Positions 38,001 through 48,650 of a stretch of DNA of 64,000 bases are shown one piece after another. How positions within the stretch are numbered: position 1 is the first letter of the stretch; each line of letters begins with the position of its first letter. The notes below the pieces were generated by a model. It was given only the letters and a program-made list of their open reading frames with translations. It searched no databases and was not told the DNA's origin. The stretch is from Larus michahellis (Eukaryota > Chordata > Aves > Charadriiformes > Laridae), in the NCBI RefSeq assembly GCF_964199755.1, contig NC_133907.1:5089001-5153000 (forward strand). Reading direction: 5' to 3'. The position numbers were made by a program, and so were the translations under genes.

Positions 38001-40124
38001 CAGATCTGGCACTAACACACTGTTAGACATGTTGTTGGTGTCATCAGAAATTAAAATTAATTATCTAGCAATGGAGGCTAAATTCAAGCTTCTTCTCATA
38101 AGACCACTTAAGATACTGCTTCTTTTAAAGGAGTTAAAGACCTGAAATGGCATTAAATTAAGCCAGACTAAACATCAGCAGTAGGCACTAGCATGTTCAA
38201 TTTCCTTTGGGATCAATAATGTATATTTAACAGAAATATCCAAAATTAACTTTTAAAATGAGAGATGTAAAAGACACAGATGGAAAAATGCAGAATTCTG
38301 TACATACCTGGGCGAAAGGCTGTCTTCATTTTTGTCAAAGCTTCACTACAGTCTGCCAAGAGGTACTTTGCTTTCCTGTGGTAAATTCGCACAACTCCCA
38401 GGAGTAAGTGTCCAGAGGTTCGCAGAGCTATTGTAAACTTTGATGATTTAAGAAAGTTGTGCAGGAGTTAATATTTTTTGCAAAAATATTAAAATGAAAA
38501 TATTACACAGTAGTGACAGAGTGCCAGTAACATACACCAGTACAGAGCCCTACAAAATTCAACAGGGCTTTGTACTGATACAGAGGATTGGAAACAGAAA
38601 TAAATTTTCAGAGCCAGGAACTTCTGGTTGCTTCTGTTCCTAAACGTTGCCATGCCAAAGTACGAGTCCTGAACTGATGCTCATTCTTTATCTAAAACAT
38701 CTCAGTTGACTGCCAACAGTGTAACACATCTGAAACAGAAAGTAGCTGTGCATATCCGAGTATTTGACACTTTGGTTATTTAAGTGAGCAGACACCATAA
38801 CTATGCCCTTATTTATGCAAAGTCTTCCTGCACCAAGCACATTCAACGTGGTCATGGCGATGCTAGGCAGGACAGCATGCAAGGGGAAGTAGGAGGTACT
38901 TAGCTAGTACCTTTTGGAAGACACTTCCAAATAATATCAGGATCATTTTAACAACGTTATTAATCACAACCCATGCGAGACAGACAATGAAATTCAGGCT
39001 AACAAATATCAAGCAGGTATTTTTATGGAGAAAATAAAAAAATCTGCTTGCACCAGCTGAAAGCCTTGGATCTCCTGAGCCATCAATTAGTGACAGTGCA
39101 AAGCGTTCCTCGCTGTTCCCTTGGATGCAATTGCAATGGCGAGGCCAAGGACTGACTCACAGGTACTTGACTGCCTGCATCTGCGCTTGCTTGAGTCATA
39201 CCTTCTCTGCGATACGCAGAGGACTCCAGCCTCCGGGATTGTTCATACAGAGTCTCTCATAAGCACTATGTATGCTTAATTATATATTTAATGGTTTATA
39301 ATGAGGGACCTGGAAGAATTCCACTGAAAGTGGAAGTATGGTTACAATCTATCAAAAGTTATTTATTATAACATCAGCAAATGCATTCTCCTCAAATGGT
39401 CTGTGTACAATTCCACAGCAGTTTTCTTAGTCCCTTGACTTCAGTTAAGCAGCTGAATTTTCAATCTTTTTGAGACAATTTCCTCAAATACCAGCATTTC
39501 CCAAATTATGTTGAACAATACCCACAGTTGTTACTCAAAAAGTCTCCAAAGAAAGTCCAGTACTACCACACCACTCTGCACTAATGGGCTCCTGTTGCCT
39601 CATGAGCAGCTCAAACCCATGTCCCATGATCCCTCGGCCAGCGATGCCCACACAATGCTCCCTGGAGCTCTATCAGCATGCGGAAAAATACATTTGAATA
39701 TATTGTGGTCACATTTTCTTATGCTGCACATAAATGTATCTCCAGGAGTAAAATAGCAAGTGAAATATTTATATAACTGCCATTTAACGGGATGGAGATT
39801 TTATCCGAGTGAGAAGTGAATAAAATCAGAGTAGGAGTTTACCTCACACTGGTTTTGAAATAGCCACGAATTTGTCCTACTAATTCAATATCCACGATAG
39901 CAATAGTCCCATTCCCTACAGAAGATATACACCTCTACCCCAGGACTCACCAGAAGACACCTCATCGTTTAATAGCGTACCTTCGGCGAGATGATCTTTT
40001 CAACGGTAGTCTCTAAATTGCACTCAAATATATGAGCTTTGGTGAGCTTCTTCTCCCAGTGGGCAGCAAGCCATATTTTGGCCAACGGCCCACGCTTGTT
40101 GATGAGAAAATGCATGTAGAACAT
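26061..40124 (-). CDS. RAD21L1: RAD21-like 1, meiotic cohesin kleisin subunit
   Basis: Thirteen coding exons on the minus strand: 40124-39981, 38437-38308, 36974-36875, 35391-35285, 34911-34726, 34121-34026, 33091-32978, 31937-31708, 30367-30265, 29481-29342, 28619-28530, 27809-27732, 26270-26061. Every phase closes, giving 575 aa (human 556). The N-terminal kleisin domain (residues 1-about 100) starts [20 protein letters not shown] and includes [17 protein letters not shown]; it binds SMC3. The central [20 protein letters not shown] segment (about 332-351) lies in the SA/STAG-binding region. The C-terminal winged helix (about 484-562; [38 protein letters not shown]) binds SMC1-type subunits. 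RAD21L forms meiosis-specific cohesin on chromosome axes with REC8 complexes. The start codon has good context (CACCATGT) and an in-exon acceptor just upstream, implying a non-coding first exon. The tail [10 protein letters not shown] after GPMF is longer than in human. The gene is intact. Confidence 0.95.
27351..27389 (+). repeat. Short dispersed repeat, copy 1
   Basis: About 36 bases around GATGAATAGCTAAATGATGG recur with a few changes at 28806-28841, both in RAD21L1 introns. Probably two relics of one unidentified repeat family. Confidence 0.6.
28806..28841 (+). repeat. Short dispersed repeat, copy 2
   Basis: Near-copy of 27351-27389, in the same orientation: GATGAATAGCCAAATGATGG followed by CACCCTG. 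Confidence 0.6.
37411..37670 (-). mobile_element. Old CR1 LINE 3'-end fragment
   Basis: Minus-strand CR1 3' region in the second coding intron of RAD21L1. The AGGTCATCTAATCCAACC core and the segment around CCTGAACAGCCTGTTTCAG identify the family; divergence is much higher than in the copies at 6396 and 41321, so this is an older subfamily. The 5' end fades at about 37670. Confidence 0.85.
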
Positions 40125-40214
40125 GGTGCTGGGGCCAAGGCTCACAGGCCAACCCTGCTGCCACCTCCTTGGGACGTTCCCCTTCCAACAGGAGAGGGAT
40201 CCTGGGGCACAAAG

Positions 40215-41010
40215 CGGGAAGGGAGATTTAGCGGGACCTGAGGGGATGGAGAGACCCTGCTGGGTGCTGAGGGGACGGGGGGATTTAGCAGGGTCTGAGG
40301 GGATGAGGGGACCCAGCTGGGCACTGAGGGGACAGGGGAGATTTGGCGGGACCCTGAGGGGACGGGGGGATCCAGCCAGGCCCTGAGAGGATGGGAGGAT
40401 TTATCAGGACCTGAGGGGACACGGGGGATTTAGCGGGATCTGAGGGGACAAGAGGGATCCAGGCGGGTGCTGAGGCAATGGCGGGGAGGGGGAATTTAGC
40501 AGGATTCTGAGGGGATGAGGGGAGCCAGCCAGGCACTCAGGGGATTAGAGGATTTAACAAGACCCTGAGGGGACAGGGCAGGGGGGGGTGTGTGGATTTG
40601 GCAGGACCCTGAAGGGATGGGGCAAGAGGATTTAGTGGGGCCTGAGAGGATGGGAGGATCCAGCCAGGCCCTGAGGGGACAGGGGGGATTTATTGGGACC
40701 TGAGGGGACGGGGTGACACAGCTGGGTGCTGAGAGGACAAGGGGGAATTTAGTGGGATCTGACGGGATGGGGGACCCAGGCGGGTGCTGAGGCAATGCCG
40801 GGGGAGATTTAATGGGATGCTGAAGGGATGGAGGGACCTAGCCAGGCGCTGAGGGAACAGAGGGAGCTTTAGTGGGGCCCTGAGAGGATGAGGGGACCCA
40901 GCGAGGCACTGAGGGGATTGGAGGGGGATTTAGCGGGGCCTCAGGGATGGGGGGGGGGGGGGGGGGAACCAGCCGGGCGCTGAGGGGACGGGGCGGGCGG
41001 ATTTAGCGGG
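40215..41010 (+). repeat. G-rich dimeric minisatellite upstream of RAD21L1
   Basis: About 800 bases of tandem units: a half-unit like GATTTAGCGGGACCTGAGGGG alternates with one like ACCCAGCTGGGCACTGAGGGG, giving a higher-order period near 57 bases. Single half-units are missing in places and a run of about 17 G sits near 40950-40966. The array lies between the start-codon exon of RAD21L1 and its CpG island, so it is probably in the 5' UTR intron. The + strand carries many spaced GGGG runs. Confidence 0.9.
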
Positions 41011-41260
41011 CCCCGAGGGTCAGTCACCGCCGGGCTCCCCTCAGGCTCGGCGGCGGCGCGCGTCTGGCGGCGGCTCCCTGCGCGCTCCCGACGTGGGGGG
41101 GGGGACGGGGGCGCGCGGCGGCGGGAGCGCGCGGCGGCCCCCTCTCTGCAGCCGTCCCGGTGCTCCGGGGGGCTCCCGGCCCCGCTCCGGGCGGGCTCCC
41201 TGCTCTCAGAACCTCGGGGTCCGCCGGAGAAGCCCCCCACTGCCTTTGCGGGGGGGCAGC
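41010..41260 (-). promoter_or_regulatory. RAD21L1: RAD21L1 CpG-island promoter (probable)
   Basis: Dense CpG block (GGCGGCGGCGCGCGTCTGG and similar) about 0.9 kb upstream of the RAD21L1 start-codon exon. The start-codon exon is preceded by an acceptor (CCTTGGCCCCAG, minus strand, ending at 40129), so a non-coding first exon upstream is required and this is the only suitable island. I could not pick a unique first-exon donor. Confidence 0.5.
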
Positions 41261-41320
41261 CATGGCCTCTGGCTTCTGCACTGGTCCGCAGAGCCCGGCC
41301 TGTGTGCAGCTGCGCAGGTG

Positions 41321-41835
41321 ACTCACAGACTGGTTCGAGTTGGAAAGGACCTTAAAGACCATCCCGTCGCACCCCCCTGCCCTGGGCAGGGACACCTCCC
41401 ACCAGCCCAGGTTGCTCCAAGTCCCATCCAACCTGGCCTTGAACCCCTCCAGGGATGGGGCAGCCACAGCTTCTCTGGGCAACCTGGGCCAGGGGCTCAC
41501 CACCCTCACAGCAAAGAATTTCTTCCTCAGATCTCATCTAAATCTCCCCTCTTCCAGTTTAAAACCATTACCCCTCGTCCTATGGCTCCCCTCCCTGATC
41601 CAGAGTCCCTCCCCATCTCTCCTGGAGCCCCTTTAGGGACTGGAAGGGGCTCTAAGGTCTCCCCGGAGCCTTCTCTTCTCCAGGCTGAACCCCCCCGGCT
41701 CTCCCAGCCTGTCCTCACAGCAGAGGGGCTCCAGCCCTTGGAGCATCTCTGTGGCCTCCTCTGGCCCTGCTCCAACAGCTCCTTGTCTTTCTTGTGCTGG
41801 GGGCTCCAGAGGTGGATGCAGCACCGCAGATTCCC
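41321..41835 (-). mobile_element. CR1 LINE, 5'-truncated copy
   Basis: About 515 bases on the minus strand, from the 3' tail (complement seen as TTGGAAAGGACCTTAAAGACC) through the segments CTGGGCAACCTGGGCCAGGGG, AAGAATTTCTTCCTC and AAGGTCTCCCCGGAGCCTTC. The frame is not open. It lies 60 bases outside the RAD21L1 CpG island. Confidence 0.92.
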
Positions 41836-44800
41836 AGAGGCCTCCCAGGCAGGGACCTACTGGTATAACTAAACCCCCATTGCCTTCCAGGGGGGTAACA
41901 GGGAGCACACACGCATCTCCAGGAGCGCAACGCCACTCACCTCATTTTCGGTTCCTGTGAATGGAGAGCCCCTCCCTGGCACTCTCCTCCTCCCAACCTC
42001 TTTCCCCCTTGACATTTTAAAAGCCCGCTTGGGAGGCACCACCCCATCTCTTTCTCCGCAGGTCCTGCGTAGCTCCAGGTGCGTTTGATAAAACTGTGTT
42101 GGAGAAGGAAATTTGCAGAGGGGGGCGGGAAAAGAGCTTCAGATCTGATCTCTGTGCAGAGGGATAAGGCTAAAGGTGTGTGCAGCCACCCACCTGCATC
42201 ACCCGCAGCCACCACCGAGGAAAGGGCAGCGTGTTTGCACACTTATATGTCACCAGCCACACAAAAATTAGTTTGTCAGCCCTCTGTTTCATGCTTTCCC
42301 TGCTTTGCTTTATATTCAGGCAGAGCACAGTGTGTCTGCTGGTGCTCCTGAGCCACAGCCCAGCGCATCAGCTGTTGCCATATCACAAGGCACCTGTGGT
42401 TCCCCCTCCTCCCCTCCCCCATCTCCCCTGCGGCCTGGTGTTAGCTAAAGATAATTAGATCTCAATTATCACCAGGAAAGTTTTGAGCCTCTTCCCAGTG
42501 CGGCTCTGCAGCTGGTCTTAGTGGAAGGCAGGGCTCTGTCCCTCCAGCTGCTTTTGGGCAGAGCTGGTTCCCTGGGCTGGGATGTCGCAGTTTGGGGAGG
42601 GAGAGGAGGTTTTGCTATAGAACACCCTTGGTTGCTATAGAACACCCTTGGAGCGATGCATCCCCAATGGGGACCTGGAGGAGCCCCCCCGTGAGCCCTG
42701 AAGCAGGCGTCCGCTGCCCTTGCAAGGGCACCAAGCCTGCCCTGGCACCCAGCACCCTGCGAGAGGGAAATGACCCATGCCGGTGCCCAGCTGTGCCAGA
42801 TCCAGCCCTCCACGGTGCCAAGGCCGGTTTCCAGCCCTGGGATACAGAGCCAGCCCTGCCTGCCTTGCTGGTGGCAGCAGCTCCCGGGGGTAGCTTGCAG
42901 GATCAGAAACCCCACGGGCACCTGGCACTGTGCGTGTGTCCTCATGTGCATGGGGAGCACGGGGGTGCCGCATCAGTGTCCTGCAGGGACCGGCGCGCCA
43001 GGAGGGGAGGCCACGATGTTCCAGGCACCTCCGGTTCTCACAAACCACTGGATCTCCCCGCCGGTGCGGAGCCAGCGGTTGCCTCCCAAATTGCCTGGCT
43101 GCTTTTTCCCTGACCTCCCAGTCACCTTGAGCTGTGCCGGCAGCGGGCGTTTGCTCTGCCACGGGCGCTGTGAATACTAAGGAGGCAAGAATGAAACTTC
43201 CCCTCCGCGGTGGGGCTGGATGGGGGTCAGCACGGCCAGCGGGCACCGGGCGGCTGCAGCCACCGTGCACACCGCAAAACTGGGCTGTGCTGCACCAGGG
43301 TGTGCTGGAGGGGTCCATGGGGACAGGGACGTGTCCATAGCCCTCCCAGCTCCCTCCTGTTCCTCCTCCCTCCTCTTCTGGCTTGGGGCTGCTCCCATTT
43401 GCTGTCCCTCTCATCCCCATTTTGGCCAAGCAGCAGCATGTCCCCTTTCCCAGCAGCCCCGTCCCGCTCCCTCACCCTGCTCTGTCTCCCAGGCTCCCTC
43501 CTTCCCTCCCTCCCTTCTCTTTCCATTTCTTTCCAAGCCCTCAGTCTCTCTCCTCCAGTGCTCCTGCAGATTCATTGTGAATTTTGGCAGCACTGTCTCT
43601 GACCTTGGCTGTCTCCCTCCTCTCTTCGCCCCTGCGCTGGCAGCATAAATTGTGGCTGTCTCCATCTCTCCTCCCCTTCCCTCAGTGCCAGCACCCTGGG
43701 GACGGAGTGGCCCTTGCCAGCCCCCAGCCCCACACTCGGCCGGCTTGGGATCAGGCTGGGGAAGGCTTTTGGGCTGCCCACCCCACACCCTCCAGCCCTT
43801 CAAGGACCTGAGGCCATCTCCCAGCTCCCACCCAGCAAAGGCAGTGGGACGCAGGGGCAGCCCGGGGAAAGCAGCGACGCGTGCAGGATGCCTCCCTCCA
43901 CCCCATCCATTCCAGGTGTCCTCTCGAGCATCTCTGCGGGTTTGGGGTGCAGGAGCAGCTCCCCTGGGTGGCACAGAACCCTGACCCCATGGCAGAGCAT
44001 GGCAAGGACCCAACCACCCCATCGGCTGCCTCCACGGGCTCATCCCTGTCCGTGTATGAAGGCAGGCAGGAGCCACGGCACAGGCAGCTCTGCTTCCCCC
44101 CCCAACCCCCCAGCCCCGCGGGGGTCCCAGCCTCCACACCCTGAGCATCTCTGGGTGCATCATCACCCAGCAGGGATTGGGTGCTCCGAAACAGAGGGCT
44201 GGACCATGGCTCTGCTCAGGAGCAGACCAGCAGCGTTTCTGTTTTTCCCAGGAAATTTGGCCATGCGACAGGCAGCGGTCCCTGGTGCTGGTGTGTTTTC
44301 CTCCCAGCCCCGCTCCTGCCTGCCCGTCTGTTTGCAGGGATGTGCCCGCCTGCTCCAGATCCATCTTTTCCTGCTGATTCGGGACAATCTGTGTCCCGTG
44401 ACCTACTTGTCTCCAAGCATCTTCTGCCTTCCCGCGGAGTGGGTTGGTACTAAAGCCTCTCTAAATGTGGTTAACATGTCAGGATGCACTTACATTTATT
44501 TTTAATTCTGCTTCTTTTTCGGCCCACTTCTGGATGCGTCCCCGGGGATGCTGTGCTGGGAAGCCTCTGTGTTTCGACACAGCGCAACGAAAGGAGACAG
44601 GAGCAGCGAGCGGGTGGGTCGCAGCACGCGCAACCTCCACTGCAAACTTAAAAAATAATAACATCACGTGCATTCCCACCCCTGACGCGGCAAAAGGTGG
44701 TGGGAGACCCCAGCCCACCCTGCGACCTTCAGCCCTGCTGCAGTTCGGGGACCGGAGGTGTGGTGGGTCAGTCCCTTTTCGAGTAGTGCCACATGACCCA

Positions 44801-46199
44801 CGAGGGTCCCGGTCAGCATCGGCCGCAACGTGAGTGCATCGCAGTGGGCAACCTGCAAACCCATTTTGCTGAGCTAAACGAGTAATTAAAATAGACAGAA
44901 AACCTTCCCAGGGCACCTTGGAGGAAAATTTTCTTTAAAAAGTGAGAAAATGGCTAAAAAATATGCAGAGGTGAATTTTTAGTAGAAACTGGAGAGTTTA
45001 ATGAGAGAGAGGTCCAAGGAAGGATAATGTCACCCATCATTAACCTGCTGAGCAGCAGTGGCACGAGCCAAGCTGTCCCTGCCGGGACGCTGCCAGTGCC
45101 TGGGTGGGTGCTGAGCCTGCCCAGCCCTCAGCCTGCCTCCCTCCGAAAATACAAATGCACCTTCCGATCAGTTTTGACACTTTCTGCTCAGTTTTAGCTG
45201 TATTTGACAAAGACTTCAAAGAACGTCCCTGCCTGTGTCATGAAACGGGTGGTAGGAGACGCCCATCTGCTGTCCCCACGCAGGAAAATGCCCTGGCACC
45301 GTGGGTCGCGTGGAGCCCAGCGCAGCTGCAGAAGGACTTTGCTGGGGCAGGGGGACAAGGATGCAGGGTAGTGGGGGGGCTCAGGGCACCGGCCACGCAT
45401 CCCTGCAGCCCTGGGGCTGCGGGCTCAGCCAGCACCGGCATCGGCGCATCATCTAGCACAATCACGGGTGAGGCTTGTGAAGATGCTGGAGGCATGTGAA
45501 TGTGCTGAAGGGAATGTCAATGTGACGGACAAATCTTCCCGGCAGCTTTCAGCAGCCCACCCGCTATCGCTCAGGATTTACGTCCGCAACCCCATCTCCA
45601 GGCACCGCTCCAAATGCGGAAATAGCACACGTCTCATTAACAAACGAGCTAAAAGCGTGCTGCTGCCAGCAGGTCACTGCTGGGGCTCAGGCCTGGATCC
45701 AGTTTCAGGTCAGCGAGAAGCGGAGCGCGGGCACTAACACAAGTGCTCTGTGAAAAATGGAATAAATAGCACGGCGAGAGGCGGGGGTGCAGGGGGGGAG
45801 CTCTGTGGGACCGTGGTGGGACTGTGGGGACCAGCTCAGCTGGGGGAATGGCAGCAGGCAGCGAGCACTGCCATGGGCTCTTCTGTCCCAGGCTGGAGCA
45901 TCTCGTGTCTGACCCAAACCCAGGTCAAGCCCGGAATGTTTCCCTGGGGATCTGGGGGCAGGATTGGCCCTCGCAGGGCTCTCGGCAGGCAGCCGGCGGG
46001 GATGGAGCTCTCCCTGCTGCCTTCAGGGCTGGGGGGGTGCAGGGATGTCCCCAGCCCCCAATGGGGACAGCCGGTCGTGGGGTGCCCAGCCACCCGGCCA
46101 TGACCCACGCTCTCCCCTCTGCAAAACCCACCGTGCCGCTCTGTCCTCTCCACCTGCGCCCCTCCCCACGCAGCCCCCCCCCGGGGTCCCCACAGAGGG
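41836..46199. other. RAD21L1-TMEM74B intergenic region
   Basis: GC-rich DNA without a recognised exon. In human a small gene (C20orf202) lies in this interval as remembered; I could not find a convincing counterpart. A perfect 20-base tandem duplication is at 42612-42651. Long frames on both strands (for example 43411-44364 on the minus strand) lack family signatures. Confidence 0.6.
42612..42651 (+). repeat. Perfect 20-bp tandem duplication
   Basis: TTGCTATAGAACACCCTTGG occurs twice, back to back, with no mismatch, which points to a recent slippage or repair event. Confidence 0.95.
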
Positions 46200-46281
46200 T
46201 CCCGGTGCTCCCGGGGGATGCACGGGGCGGGGGTCCCTATTGCAGGCGGGGCGTGCACAGACGGTGCCGGTGTGCAACCGG

Positions 46282-46355
46282 GCGCGCGTGTGTGTGTGTG
46301 TGTGTGCCCCCCGGGACAGCCCGGTGTGTGTGTGTACGTGTGTACGTGTGCGTGC
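46282..46355 (+). repeat. GT microsatellite, interrupted
   Basis: A run of GT dinucleotides (GCGCGCGTGTGTGTGTGTGT), then a C-rich break, then GTGTGTGTGTACGTGTGTACG. Alternating purine-pyrimidine sequence inside the TMEM74B CpG island, capable in principle of Z-DNA. Confidence 0.95.
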
Positions 46356-46739
46356 AGCGGCTGTGTGCGCCCGCGGGGCCGGCAGCTCGGGGCACCCACC
46401 GCCCGCCCCGCCCGCCGCACCGGCACCGGCCCCGGCCCGGGGAGCCGGGGACGCGGCGCGGGTAGGCATCCCGGCGCGGGGGGCACCTCGGTGGGGCGGG
46501 CACCGGCGGGGCGGGCAGACAGAGGAGAGAGCGGAGAAGCGGGAGCAGAACCCGGTGTGGGGACCGGGGCCCCAGCCCGGTGCGGAGACCGGGGGCAGCG
46601 GGCGGGGAGCGGCTGGGTGCGGGAAACGGGGAGGCGGGGTGCGCCCCGGGGGGGGGACGGGAGCGCAGAGCCCGGCGGGGGAAGCGGGTCCGGGAGGGAC
46701 AGTCCGGCGGGGTCACAGGGACACGGGACCCCGGGGCGG

Positions 46740-47170
46740 GGGGGGGCGGGTTCAGCCCGGTTCGGGGAGGTAGGTCGCACGGTGGGAGCCCGGTTCGGGG
46801 AGGGGGAGAGCCGCGGGCGGGGGGGTCAGCGCGGTTCGGGGAGGCAGGTGCCGGGTGCAGGGAAGGGAAGCAGCCCGGTGCGGCCACCCGGGTCCGGAGG
46901 CCAGCCCGGTTCTGGGACCCGGCTCCGGGGAGGTGGGGGACAGCCCGGTGCGGGAACCCGGTTCCGGGGGCAGCCCGGTTCGGGTAAGCGGGATCCCGGG
47001 GGGAGGAGCAATCCGGTTCGGGGACCTGGGGAGTGGGCTTGGCATCCCGGTGCGGGGGGTCGGCTGCGGGGAGGGGGAGCATCCCGGTGCGGGGGGTCTG
47101 ATCCGTGGAGGGGGAGCATCCCGGTGCGGGGGGTCGGCTGCGGGGGAAGGTAGCATCCCGGTGCGGTTCC
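46740..47170 (+). repeat. CCCGGTTCGGGG-type minisatellite
   Basis: Irregular tandem array with core AGCCCGGTTCGGGG or AGCATCCCGGTGCGGGGGGT. The right part (about 47041-47165) is a cleaner array of roughly 43-base units, three to four copies, ending in GGAGGGGGAGCATCCCGG. It lies in the CpG island, directly upstream of the TMEM74B coding exon. Confidence 0.85.
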
Positions 47171-47208
47171 GCCGCTCACCTCTGGCCGCGCAGGGCGGCG
47201 GCGGCTCC

Positions 47209-47691
47209 ATGGCGTCCCCGCGGGCGGCGGAGCTGCGGAGCCCGGACGAGGCGGCGGCGGCGGCGGCGGGCGGGGGCGGCCCGGCGGGTCCCGGCGCTGG
47301 CCCGGGGCTGGCGCTGGCGCTGGGCTGTGCTCTGAGCGGCGCGGCGCTGGTGGTGCTGGCGGGGGCCGTGCCGCGGGCGGCGCGTCCCGACCCGGCGGTA
47401 CCGGCGCGGCAGATGGAGCGGCTGGAGGCTCGGGCGGCTCGGCTCCGCGCCCGCCTCGACCGCTGCACCGTGGCCGGGTTGGCGTTGCTGGCCCTGGGGG
47501 GGCTGCTTCTCGCCGCCCTGTTGCTGGCCGCCGCCGCCGCCCGTCGCCGCGCCCGGGCCGCCCGCCGCACCGGCGGCACCTACGGCTCGGTGAGGCTGAG
47601 GATGAGGAGGGTGTCGGCCGAGGGGACGCGGGCGCTGCTGGAGAGCCAGCTCAGCCCCCCGCCCCAGCCCCCCGAGGCGTCAGGCTCCTAG
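47209..47691 (+). CDS. TMEM74B: TMEM74B-like two-pass membrane protein
   Basis: A single coding exon of 160 aa. The family core is clear: AVPRAARPDPAVPARQMERL, then LDRCTVAGLALLALGGLLLA, matching the TMEM74/TMEM74B pattern of VPR, a short spacer, an R(Q/E)MER motif, LDRC and a second membrane segment. Two hydrophobic segments are at about residues 34-54 and 87-111, with an Arg-rich flank after the second (ARRRARAARR) and a conserved tail start TYGSVRLR. TMEM74 proteins are intracellular membrane proteins tied to autophagy; TMEM74B itself is poorly characterised. The start is the ATG with good context (GGCTCCATGG) after the acceptor; the frame stays open upstream only because of CpG-island composition. 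The N-terminus is shorter and more Ala/Gly-rich than in human. Identification rests on the core and on synteny. Confidence 0.85.
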   Translation: MASPRAAELRSPDEAAAAAAGGGGPAGPGAGPGLALALGCALSGAALVVLAGAVPRAARPDPAVPARQMERLEARAARLRARLDRCTVAGLALLALGGLLLAALLLAAAAARRRARAARRTGGTYGSVRLRMRRVSAEGTRALLESQLSPPPQPPEASGS

Positions 47692-48650
47692 CCCCGCATG
47701 CCCCGAGGACCCCGTGCTGCCTTGGGGACCCCTCACCGCCGGCAGAAGCGGGGCTCCTCTCACCACACCCCGACACCGATGCCATCTGGTGAGGCTTCAC
47801 CCGCACCAACCCAATAGACTTCAGCCACCTTCTTCGTCTCCCGGGACCTTTCTTGGATGGGGGTCCGTCCAGCACCGCAGCAATGTGGTTTAGGGATGCC
47901 CTGCTGGACTGCATGGGCTCTGCCAGGCTGTTTCCCACCACCAGCACCAGGGCTGGGTGGCCTTCGGATGCTCCGTTCGCCTCCCTGGCTCCTTCCTGGA
48001 CGGGGTCCTGCCTGCCAGCATCACGGCAACAGCTCCTGCGGGACACCCATGGGATTTCCATGCCATGGCCTGTTGCAGCCTGGGTTGGACACAAGGCCAA
48101 GGTCCCCACTGCATCCGGCTCCTTCCCGGCAGCTGGGACCGGCTGCTCCTCTTTGGGATAGAGCTTCTCATTTTCTGCCATCAGTGACCTTTTTTAGCAA
48201 TAGTTTCTTGTAGAACTCTGTGGCGTAGAGTTGGCGCTTGCACTGCTCTGGGCAGAAGAGGAGACAGCGACCACGACCACCGTCTGTACGGCGGGGTCCA
48301 GCCCCCCGCCACCCCCCAGCCCTTGCACCCCACCAGCCCCACTCTGGAGAGCGGGATGAAGGCTGGGACACACACCCACACCGTGCCAAGCATCCCGCTC
48401 CCACCAGCAACCCTGGAACCGCCTCCTCAAAAATCATGGTGCTCTGTCCGGAGGAAAGAGGACAATTCCCAATGCCATGGAATGATGTGGTTCTTCTGTT
48501 CCCGTGTTAGACAAGCAGCTCTGCCTGCCAGGGTGCCCGCGCGTGAGCCTCTGTGCCGATCGCGAGGGCCATTGTCTGCGGCGTGAAGGTAAAATTGCAT
48601 CTTGGGAATTAAACATGAAGCATCATTAAAGCACAATGTTCTGTGGAAAG
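47692..48650 (+). other. TMEM74B: TMEM74B 3' UTR (probable)
   Basis: The transcript probably runs to the ATTAAA pair at 48608-48613 and 48625-48630, followed by a GT-containing stretch (AATGTTCTGTGG). No AATAAA occurs earlier. No other gene is recognised here. Confidence 0.45.

Larger units (their letters stand above)
46200..47193 (+). promoter_or_regulatory. TMEM74B: TMEM74B CpG-island promoter and 5' intron
   Basis: Extremely CpG-rich. A non-coding first exon probably ends near 46463 (donor-like GTAGGC after GGCGCGG) and splices to the acceptor CCGCGCAG ending at 47193, 15 bases before the start codon. The island is largely built of CCCGGTTCGGGG-type repeats from about 46740. The donor choice is tentative. 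Confidence 0.5.

Noticed and set aside
41836-46199. Expected C20orf202 counterpart
   Set aside because: No convincing exon found; I do not recall the protein well enough to exclude it, so nothing is annotated.
46218-47153. A 311-codon + strand Gly/Arg-rich frame
   Set aside because: Translation of the CpG-island minisatellite; open only because AT-rich stop codons are absent.
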